A stretch of DNA of 5,138 nucleotides, from positions 1 through 5,138 of the forward strand of contig QNCV01000206.1 in NCBI GenBank assembly GCA_003645845.1, written 5' to 3'. The stretch comes from Fidelibacterota bacterium (GTDB lineage: Bacteria; Fidelibacterota; UBA2242). Made by a program: the position numbers and the translations under genes. The first letter of the stretch is position 1; each line of letters starts with the position of its first letter. Under the pieces are notes generated by a model, which saw only the letters and a list, made by a program, of their open reading frames with translations, searched no databases and was not told the origin of the DNA. Below, one piece after another: positions 1 through 5,138 of the stretch.

Positions 1-1034
1 ATCTTGCCAAAGTCCTGTTGTGAATCTTTGCTGTAGAGTTGCGCCAGAGTTTGCCCCAGTCTGTTTTTGATTGTTATGGCGATACGAGGATGATGAACCG
101 GTTTTCGGACATCCAGATCGAGTCGAATGGTGAAATTGTCACCCGGAGCGATTTCGGTCTTCGGCTGCAGGGTTTCATCCAGAAACCGAACCTGTGCGAA
201 TTTTACAGTTCCTGTGCCGGTACGCGCAATCCCGGCATCCAGCAGGTTATCGGGATTCGCCTGGCGTTTGTGAAGGCTGTAATAGTGCTCAATGGCATCT
301 GCCGTCTTCCCATCAAATACTTTTTCGCCTTGATTAATCACAATCGTTCGGTTACACAGCCGCTCGATCGCGACCAGATTATGACTGACGAAGAGCACCG
401 TGCGCCGGCTCCGGGTAATATTGTCGATTTTATCCAGGCATTTTTTCTGAAATTCGTAATCTCCAACTGCGAGGACTTCATCGATTAGAAGAATATCGGA
501 GTCCAGATGGGCGGCGATGGAAAAGGCCAGTCGGACAAACATCCCGCTGGAGTAGCGCTTCACCGGTGTATCCAGAAAGCGCTCTTCAATTCCCGAAAAG
601 GAGACTATATCGTCGAATTTTGCGGTTATTTCCGAGCGTTTCATTCCCAGAATAGCGCCATTAAGGTAGATATTTTCCCGACCGGTCAAATCCGGATGAA
701 ATCCTATACCAACATCCAGGAGTGATGATACCGTACCGTTTATGCGTATTTCACCTATATCGGGCGGTGTAATCCGGCTGATCAGTTTCAATAGAGTGCT
801 CTTACCTGCCCCGTTCAGGCCGATAATTCCAAGGACTTCGCCGGCGTTTACATCCAAATCGATGTTATTCAACGCAACTACGACTTTTTTATCGGTGTTC
901 TCCGGAATTGGTTTTGTCTCTTTTTTAAAAAAACCGGTAAGTCTTTCGCGTAAGGTATCAAAGGTGACTTTTTGACCCAAACGGTACTGTTTTGACAGAT
1001 TTGTTATTTGAATAATTGGCATTGAATTATTCAT
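1..1034 (-). CDS. wzt: Polysaccharide ABC exporter ATP-binding subunit, Wzt-like (3' end cut by window edge)
   Basis: This is the cytoplasmic ATPase that powers export of a lipid-linked polysaccharide through the permease encoded just upstream. My translation gives 344 uninterrupted codons to the window edge with no stop. The nucleotide-binding domain is complete: Walker A GLNGAGKST at residues 72-80, signature YSSGM at 161-165, Walker B ILLIDE at 181-186 and switch His218 in SHN. The long insert before Walker A (about residues 20-50) and the YSSGM form of the signature are typical of Wzt/TagH-type exporters rather than generic importers. From about residue 275 a beta-rich segment begins (GTGTVKF, then APGDNFTI), resembling the Wzt C-terminal domain that recognises the glycan; its end lies outside the window. 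ATG 1034 directly follows the permease TAA, which favours translational coupling. An in-frame ATG at 1022 is the alternative, and neither has a strong Shine-Dalgarno sequence. The function is secure; the glycan is unknown. Confidence 0.93.
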   Translation of the reverse strand, partial: MNNSMPIIQITNLSKQYRLGQKVTFDTLRERLTGFFKKETKPIPENTDKKVVVALNNIDLDVNAGEVLGIIGLNGAGKSTLLKLISRITPPDIGEIRINGTVSSLLDVGIGFHPDLTGRENIYLNGAILGMKRSEITAKFDDIVSFSGIEERFLDTPVKRYSSGMFVRLAFSIAAHLDSDILLIDEVLAVGDYEFQKKCLDKIDNITRSRRTVLFVSHNLVAIERLCNRTIVINQGEKVFDGKTADAIEHYYSLHKRQANPDNLLDAGIARTGTGTVKFAQVRFLDETLQPKTEIAPGDNFTIRLDLDVRKPVHHPRIAITIKNRLGQTLAQLYSKDSQQDFGK

Positions 1035-1883
1035 TTAAACCACATCAGCAAAACGATGTTCTGACCGATTAAAATAATATATCCCCATAGAAAAGAATAA
1101 TCCCGTGAGCAAGAGTGAAATTCCAAGAGTTGGCCATTCGAGGGGGCGATTCAAGATAGCCGAGCGAAAGCCGGAGACAATACCTGTCATGGGATTCAAT
1201 TGAATTAAAAATTTCCACTTTGACCCGATAATCGATGGAGGGTAAATGATCGGTGTTAAAAACATCCAGATGGATAGCAGAAACGGAATAATATGACGAA
1301 AATCCCTGTAGATGCCCGATAATGCCGCAATCAGCGTTCCGAAACCGATGGTTATTAATAGAGTTAGAATTAGAAGTGGAATTATTAGTAAAAATCCAAC
1401 TGTAAAGGAAAATTGATAATAGACCATTATTCCGATTAATATGATAAATGCAAGTCCGAAATCGATCAACTGACTGCCAATTGCACTCAGCGGAATGATA
1501 ATGCGGGGAAAATATACTTTATTAAGCAGCCCGGCGTGATTGATAATCGCGTTGTTACAGGCGGACATTGAATTTGCAAAAAATACCCATGGCAGCAGGG
1601 CAGAATAAACAAAAATAGGGTAGGGGACATTGTCGGAAGGGATACCCGCGAATTTGCCAAACAGAACCGAGAAAACCAGCATCTGCATGACCGGCTGAAT
1701 AATCGCCCAGGTCACACCAATCAGGGTTTGCTTATACTTGATAATGAAATTCTTTTTCGTTAGAAAATAGAGCAGATCCCGATAATGAATCAATTCGCGA
1801 ATTGACAATAAAGCATTATTGTTTTTCGGTTTGATGATGATCAAATTTGCTTTCGATACCCGTAAAAGTGGTCGTCTTGGCAC
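1035..1883 (-). CDS. wzm: Polysaccharide ABC exporter permease, ABC-2 / Wzm-like
   Basis: This is an inner-membrane permease of the ABC-2 type that, with the adjacent Wzt, moves a lipid-linked polysaccharide out of the cytoplasm. The 282-residue length is normal for the family. Family marks run in order: IRELIHYRDLLYFL (28-41), YKQTLIGVTWAIIQP (50-64) leading into the first membrane helix, LNKVYFPR (120-127), YRDFRHIIPF (192-201) and NPMTGIVSGFRSAIL (230-244). About six hydrophobic spans are visible, near 58-76, 89-108, 138-155, 163-190, 197-214 and 251-270. The start is a GTG at 1883 preceded by a purine-rich GAGGGTGG seven bases upstream. The two nearby ATGs at 1906 and 1909 are out of frame, and the frame is open upstream only to a TAG at 1941-1943. 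A TTG at codon 14 is a possible later start, since family members usually have few residues before the IIIKP segment. The stop TAA touches the Wzt start codon. Product assignment is firm; the exact start is less so. Confidence 0.93.
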   Translation of the reverse strand: MPRRPLLRVSKANLIIIKPKNNNALLSIRELIHYRDLLYFLTKKNFIIKYKQTLIGVTWAIIQPVMQMLVFSVLFGKFAGIPSDNVPYPIFVYSALLPWVFFANSMSACNNAIINHAGLLNKVYFPRIIIPLSAIGSQLIDFGLAFIILIGIMVYYQFSFTVGFLLIIPLLILTLLITIGFGTLIAALSGIYRDFRHIIPFLLSIWMFLTPIIYPPSIIGSKWKFLIQLNPMTGIVSGFRSAILNRPLEWPTLGISLLLTGLFFSMGIYYFNRSEHRFADVV

Positions 1884-1988
1884 GGCTCCGCCACCCTCAG
1901 TCCCATCATTAATAAATTGTATGGCACTGTGTTTTAATGGCTATAGAGCAAATATCCGTATCTTTACGCAGAAATACAGTAAAAATTT
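1884..1988. other. 105-bp intergenic gap between methyltransferase and permease
   Basis: This is the only gap of any size between genes here. It is A/T-rich at its upstream end (AAATTTTTACTG directly after the methyltransferase stop). I found no stem-loop followed by a T-run, so no supported intrinsic terminator. A TACAAT at 1916-1921 on the minus strand resembles a -10 box, but no acceptable -35 hexamer sits 16-18 bases upstream (the bases there read about ATAGCC), so a promoter is possible but not supported. The gap separates the four-gene upstream group from the Wzm/Wzt pair. Confidence 0.5.
1891..1898 (-). promoter_or_regulatory. Shine-Dalgarno-like site supporting the GTG start of the permease
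   Basis: On the minus strand the bases read GAGGGTGG, seven bases before the GTG at 1883. This is the most convincing ribosome-binding sequence in the window and helps choose GTG 1883 over the out-of-frame ATGs at 1906 and 1909, which have only A/T-rich sequence (CAATTTATTA) before them. It is also consistent with the permease being translated independently of the upstream methyltransferase, unlike the other tightly packed genes. Confidence 0.5.
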
Positions 1989-3116
1989 TCAGAGATTTTC
2001 ATCGATTACGGATAAAATTTTTATTAATGCTTCCTGCTGATTGGTAAATTCTTCAGGAAACTCTTTAATTACCTGATTTGCGATGTCGTTATAAGACTGT
2101 TTGCCATCAATACAATTCAAAATGAAACGATTGATTTTTCCGGATTTACTGATTTTGGCCGCATCATTGGGATTGATTTTTTTCGAGAAGTCTTTCGAAC
2201 CGACTTTCGAAATAAAGGTGTTGTATTCCTGCTCTGCTTTATTGCCGCTGATTTTCCAATAGTAATCGACTGTATCGGTATATTTTGAGTGAATACTTTT
2301 AAAAATTGTATCAATGACAGCCCCCTTTTCAACTGGAATCGGATAGCGAATCGGAAAATACATCTGTCCCCATGTATTGGCCGGCGCTAACGGAGAATTG
2401 GAAAAATGTTGCTCAGGTGTAAACCGGCAATCCCACCAGCCGATTATGCCGTGAATCGTTCCGGGTGTTTGAACTTTAACGGAATCGGAAAACTGAAATG
2501 AAAAATCATTGCTTGTGGTCAGATCGATGGTCGTTAAAAGATATTCATCGCTGAGCAGTTTAATGCCGGGGCGCGTCGCAGAGTGAATGTGATTGAACAG
2601 AAGTTCGGTTGTATACTCCCAGTTGATTCCGAACGCCCTGTTATTTTGCCAGTTCGGTGCTCTGAGAAAGTTGTGGAAGTCGGGATATTCCACGAGCGCA
2701 AATTTCAGTTCGAAGGTATTCGGAATGAATTTTCCGCCGGGTTTTAGAAATCGCTGTCTGGCGTCGCTGATTATTTTAAAGAGACCGTCGCTTGCGAACA
2801 TCGGTGTATAGTCTTCCATAATGATATAGTCGACTTTTTCAGGTAGTTTGATATCATTTGAATTACCTTTGATAAATGTAATTTTAGAATCGAGATTGTT
2901 TCTTCGTGCCAGCTCTTTTCCAATATCAAAGACATCGGCTCTTTCTATGGCGTACACCGACCTGGCGTTCCGTTGAGCGCAAAAAAAGGAGTAAGTGCCT
3001 AAGCCAAAACCAATTTCAGCAACAGTGGAGGTTTCATTTACCAGTGTCGAGATTGCTTTTTGGAATTCCTTGATCCTGACCTCATCATAAAGCAAGTTTC
3101 GATAATAATTAATCAT
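1989..3116 (-). CDS. PRMT-like SAM-dependent methyltransferase with C-terminal PqqD-like winged-helix domain
   Basis: A predicted cytoplasmic class I methyltransferase of the protein arginine methyltransferase (PRMT) type, fused to a PqqD-like domain; 375 residues from ATG 3116. Evidence in order: a pre-motif YYRNLLYDEVR (4-14) like the PRMT N-terminal YEMLKDEVR element; SAM-binding motif I AEIGFGLGTYSFF (33-45); acidic Glu58 ending the next strand (YAIER); a double-E-loop-like IMEDYTPMFASDGLF (99-113); LKPGGKFIPN (124-133); and a second half matching the PRMT beta barrel, including FSNSPLAPANTWGQ (238-251) where PRMT1 has its THW loop. At the double-E positions Glu101 is kept but the second Glu is Asp110, and THW reads NTW, so arginine methylation is not assured. 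Residues about 324-375 (IDGKQSYNDI, then IKEFPEEF) align with the helical half of the neighbouring PqqD protein. An in-frame TTG at 3128 would add four residues and overlap the kinase stop by four bases; I prefer the ATG. The substrate is unknown. Confidence 0.82.
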   Translation of the reverse strand: MINYYRNLLYDEVRIKEFQKAISTLVNETSTVAEIGFGLGTYSFFCAQRNARSVYAIERADVFDIGKELARRNNLDSKITFIKGNSNDIKLPEKVDYIIMEDYTPMFASDGLFKIISDARQRFLKPGGKFIPNTFELKFALVEYPDFHNFLRAPNWQNNRAFGINWEYTTELLFNHIHSATRPGIKLLSDEYLLTTIDLTTSNDFSFQFSDSVKVQTPGTIHGIIGWWDCRFTPEQHFSNSPLAPANTWGQMYFPIRYPIPVEKGAVIDTIFKSIHSKYTDTVDYYWKISGNKAEQEYNTFISKVGSKDFSKKINPNDAAKISKSGKINRFILNCIDGKQSYNDIANQVIKEFPEEFTNQQEALIKILSVIDENL

Positions 3117-3124
3117 AAGTGTAC

Positions 3125-3976
3125 TCAACTTAAAATGTTTTCCGATAGATGTTTTTGCTGATCTTCATTCAGGGAAAACGGATCCGGCAGGCAGAGCAGT
3201 GAATGCTGAATATTATTGAAGATTGATGAAATAAAGGTGAGAAATGTTTTTTGAATGAGCTGTGGATTATTCAGGTGATCGAGTAAGAGTGATAGCGCCT
3301 GATACTTTTTTAAGATTTCGACAGAGAATTGATTAGATATACTGTTTTTGAGATAATAAATGTGCTTCAGGGGAACCGGCTTCAATTGTACTGCTCCGAA
3401 CTCAGCGGTAGGAAAATAGTGGATTTTAATTTTTTTGGTGTTGTTTCTATAAATGGTGTCAACGAATTTATTGCGTCTGGATTGTTCAATGGGATGATGA
3501 GGTTTGATAATAATATTTCGGGGAAAGGGGTGGATGGTCAGTGTATTTTTATCCAGAATGCCAAATTCATCGGACAGTAAATGCCATCCGAGTTGCATCA
3601 GCATGACACTTAAACTGGTTTTTCCGGTTCCGGAATGTCCGATAAATAGAAAACCTTCATTTCGAAATGTCAGTGCTGCTGCGTGAAATTTCAGATAATT
3701 TTTATAGGCCTTTAAAAAGTCACTGACGATTTGCCATTCAAGGGCGTAAATAATTTTATGTTCGTCTTTATTTTGGTGAGTTAAGCGATTATTGCGGAAG
3801 AGATTATATTTATTATCACTGAATCGAACGGTGTATTGGATATCGGACTTGACAGAACCCCGATTATCCTCCTCTGATATGGCAGAGAAAACACTTGTCA
3901 GCACTTTTTGTTCTAAAGTAGAAGGGACGGCCAATCCAACTGTTTTAGGTGGATTCCCGAGAGTTAAATAGTGCAT
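3125..3976 (-). CDS. HPr kinase-related protein (HprK-rel-A type P-loop kinase)
   Basis: A 283-residue predicted cytoplasmic P-loop kinase related to the catalytic domain of HPr kinase/phosphorylase. The diagnostic core is intact: LKFHAAAL (95-102) with His98 where HprK has its LHG motif; Walker A GHSGTGKT (113-120); then LGWHLLSDEF (129-138), with Asp136/Glu137 where HprK has its LVADD acidic pair; then HPFPRNIIIK (149-158), a segment common in HprK-related proteins. The first 95 or so residues do not look like the DRTGG-type N-terminal domain of true HprK, and the EIRGLG signature of the bifunctional kinase/phosphorylase is not recognisable. No HPr or PTS gene is present, so carbon-catabolite control is unlikely. 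Its neighbour is a PqqD-family protein, two bases upstream; this pairing is the one named the HPr-rel-A system. HprK homologues also phosphorylate lasso-peptide precursors in some firmicute clusters, so a peptide or protein substrate is plausible. ATG 3976 is the first start after the PqqD stop. Confidence 0.85.
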   Translation of the reverse strand: MHYLTLGNPPKTVGLAVPSTLEQKVLTSVFSAISEEDNRGSVKSDIQYTVRFSDNKYNLFRNNRLTHQNKDEHKIIYALEWQIVSDFLKAYKNYLKFHAAALTFRNEGFLFIGHSGTGKTSLSVMLMQLGWHLLSDEFGILDKNTLTIHPFPRNIIIKPHHPIEQSRRNKFVDTIYRNNTKKIKIHYFPTAEFGAVQLKPVPLKHIYYLKNSISNQFSVEILKKYQALSLLLDHLNNPQLIQKTFLTFISSIFNNIQHSLLCLPDPFSLNEDQQKHLSENILS

Positions 3977-3978
3977 AC

Positions 3979-4251
3979 TTAGATTAACAAATCCAGTGAT
4001 TTAAATTTATTGATGATATCGAAAACAGCCGTTTCGGGATCCTGCTCAAAATCCGTGAACTGTTTTTTTATCAGTTCGATGATATCACCGATCGAATGAG
4101 CGCCGTCACAATACACCCAGATGAAGGCTGCCGAAGGGTTTAGGGTATGAACCGATTCAGTCTCCGGTTCGTAAAGGACAGCGCCGTCATCCAGTGGTTT
4201 CATCAGAATTGAATCCCGCTTTTTCGGCGGATATTCATAATCGGTGATCAT
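3979..4251 (-). CDS. PqqD family protein, HPr-rel-A system type
   Basis: A 90-residue stand-alone PqqD-fold protein, probably cytoplasmic. The family pattern is clear: PPKKRDSILMKPLDDGAVLY (8-27) forms the N-terminal strands, PETESVHTLNPSAAFIW (29-45) holds the characteristic LNPSA-FIW centre, and CDGAHSIGDI (48-57) followed by helices to LDLLI closes the winged helix. PqqD-type domains (also called RiPP recognition elements) bind the leader of a precursor peptide and present it to a modifying enzyme; here the bound partner is not known. The gene starts at ATG 4251, one base after the TAA of the O-antigen-ligase-like gene, with GGGA ten bases upstream, and its stop lies two bases before the HprK-related gene. 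That packing, and the PqqD-like tail on the methyltransferase two genes on, suggest the three proteins share a substrate. There is no radical-SAM enzyme or pqqA here, so PQQ synthesis is not indicated. Confidence 0.9.
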   Translation of the reverse strand: MITDYEYPPKKRDSILMKPLDDGAVLYEPETESVHTLNPSAAFIWVYCDGAHSIGDIIELIKKQFTDFEQDPETAVFDIINKFKSLDLLI

Positions 4252-4252
4252 A

Positions 4253-5138
4253 TTAGATCGTTCCCAATTTAACGCGGGTTATTTCTTCTTTTAATTCTTC
4301 GAGTTTCTGCATCTCGATTTCCTCAATGTATGGAATAGATATCACCAGCCCGCAAACCAGCCAGAAGGGCTCCATAATTCTAAGTATAATAAAGGTATTA
4401 GCACCTATTCCATGAGTCATCATTGCGATAGTTGCCACAAAGAATCCCTGGGCAAAATATTTGAAAAATGGAATTTTGGCATTTTTATATATTTTCAATG
4501 TTTCATGTAGTATCGAATAAAGAAGGTAAAGAAATGCTGCCAGTCCGAAGAAACCGGTTTCAATTAATACCCGCATATACTGGGCATCCAGAAAACGCCA
4601 ACCGGTAATTCCATATCCGAAAAGCGGACTTTTTTTAATTCCTTCCCAGGCGGCTTTCCAGCTGCGTATCCGTTCTGAAGCAGAAGTATCAATAGTCAAC
4701 CCGCCAATATTTTCCTGGAGTGTAGCAGCATACCCCTGTTGCTTTTGAAAAGTATATTTAACCCTGTCGATTACTTGATCGGGTAATATTATTGGAGCCA
4801 TAAGGGCCATAAAAACACAAAAACCGACAATTATCCACCGTCGGCTACTCAGAATAATATAGGCAATGATTACCGGAAAAGCCGCAACCCAGGAACCTCG
4901 TGAATTGGTCAATAAAAAGGGAAAAACCGATATAGCTGTAATCCATAGAAGTATTCGGCGGTGTTTTGGTTGTGGGATTATTCCCGGTTTGAGAATCAGG
5001 GCTAAATTGATTGCGATGATAAATATTAAATAACCGCCGAGGGTGTTCGGTTCACCCGCCTCGCCTTCAAAAGGTGCCGTTAAACGTTTTCCCGATGGAA
5101 TCTGAAGAATGGCGACAATCACAACAATATCAAAGGTA
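4253..5138 (-). CDS. O-antigen ligase / polymerase-like membrane protein (Wzy_C family), 5' end cut by window edge
   Basis: A multispanning inner-membrane protein of the O-antigen ligase (WaaL) / Wzy polymerase superfamily, which joins or polymerises lipid-linked glycan at the periplasmic face. The frame stays open to the window edge, so the true start is outside; the GTG at 5122 is most likely internal because conserved sequence begins right after it. Counting from that GTG: LTAPFEGEAGEPNTLGGYL (14-32) resembles the family's G-x-F-x-NPN-x-x-(A/G) region; LLTNSRGSWVA (70-80) is the SRG motif at the start of the Wzy_C domain; SASERIRSWKAAWEG (147-161), SPLFGYGITGW (165-175) and QYMRVLIETGFFGLAAF (181-197) match the long periplasmic loop and following helix. 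About seven hydrophobic spans remain. The C-terminus is a charged tail (EEIEMQKLEELKEE, 267-280). Ligase and polymerase cannot be told apart from sequence alone; presence of Wzm/Wzt, which usually exports finished chains, leans slightly toward a ligase role. Confidence 0.88.
   Translation of the reverse strand, partial: TFDIVVIVAILQIPSGKRLTAPFEGEAGEPNTLGGYLIFIIAINLALILKPGIIPQPKHRRILLWITAISVFPFLLTNSRGSWVAAFPVIIAYIILSSRRWIIVGFCVFMALMAPIILPDQVIDRVKYTFQKQQGYAATLQENIGGLTIDTSASERIRSWKAAWEGIKKSPLFGYGITGWRFLDAQYMRVLIETGFFGLAAFLYLLYSILHETLKIYKNAKIPFFKYFAQGFFVATIAMMTHGIGANTFIILRIMEPFWLVCGLVISIPYIEEIEMQKLEELKEEITRVKLGTI

Noticed and set aside
39..975. Three plus-strand open frames (39-488, 507-725, 742-975)
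   Set aside because: They lie antisense to the Wzt gene, whose minus-strand frame is unbroken and carries every ABC-ATPase motif. Their translations show no recognisable family.
1841..1909. Minus-strand 22-codon ORF (starting MMGLRVAEPC) overlapping the permease 5' end, considered as a leader or precursor peptide
   Set aside because: It has only A/T-rich sequence and no Shine-Dalgarno before its ATG, it mostly re-reads the permease start region in another frame, and it shows no leader/core pattern.
1916..1921. Minus-strand TACAAT as a promoter -10 box for the permease
   Set aside because: There is no usable -35 hexamer at the right spacing; A/T-rich gaps often contain such six-base matches.
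1953..2014. Inverted repeat TATCCGTA (1953-1960) / TACGGATA (2007-2014), considered as a terminator or operator
   Set aside because: The arms are only 8 bp with a 46-base loop, no T-run follows, and one arm lies inside the methyltransferase coding region. This is compatible with chance.
1819..2040. Plus-strand 73-codon frame spanning the permease start, the gap and the end of the methyltransferase
   Set aside because: It overlaps two well-supported minus-strand genes, has no recognisable domain and no clear ribosome-binding site.
2117..2332. Minus-strand 71-codon frame inside the methyltransferase gene, and plus-strand frames at 2593-2811, 3329-3580 and 3504-3686
   Set aside because: All lie within genes with strong family evidence in another frame and have no independent support.
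3979..4251. Interpretation of the PqqD-family gene as part of a PQQ biosynthesis cluster
   Set aside because: No pqqA, pqqC or radical-SAM pqqE-like gene is adjacent; the neighbours are polysaccharide genes and an HprK-related kinase.

Overview
The window is one strand-uniform block from a bacterial surface-polysaccharide locus. Every gene I can support lies on the minus strand and reads from the right edge to the left. The right edge cuts the 5' end of the first gene and the left edge cuts the 3' end of the last. The Wzm/Wzt-type exporter and O-antigen-ligase/polymerase-type protein suggest a Gram-negative (diderm) bacterium. Base composition is moderate and uneven, and nothing I can see fixes the phylum. 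No rRNA, tRNA, CRISPR array, insertion sequence or integrase is visible.

In transcription order the layout is: (1) a Wzy/WaaL-type multispanning membrane protein, 5' partial (5138-4253); (2) a 90-residue PqqD-family protein (4251-3979); (3) an HPr-kinase-related P-loop protein (3976-3125); (4) a PRMT-like methyltransferase with a PqqD-like winged-helix tail (3116-1989; a TTG at 3128 is the alternative start); (5) a 105-bp gap; (6) an ABC-2 polysaccharide-export permease, Wzm type, probably starting at GTG (1883-1035); (7) its ATPase Wzt, which starts directly after the permease stop and runs off the left edge inside its C-terminal carbohydrate-binding-type domain (1034-1). Genes 1 to 4 abut or overlap by a few bases, as do 6 and 7, so there are two tightly coupled translation groups, possibly one operon.

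The outer genes make a familiar pathway: a glycan is made in the cytoplasm, exported by Wzm/Wzt, and ligated or polymerised at the periplasmic face. The inner three genes are the unusual part. PqqD plus HprK-related kinase matches the pair known from NCBI family naming as the 'HPr-rel-A system', whose function is unsettled. Here the pair is followed by a protein that joins a PRMT-like fold to a second PqqD-like domain. PqqD folds bind peptides in RiPP pathways, and HprK homologues act as tailoring kinases in some lasso-peptide clusters. The trio could therefore be a peptide- or protein-modifying module (phosphorylation plus methylation) embedded in a glycan export locus. That is inference: no precursor peptide or HPr substrate is visible in this window.
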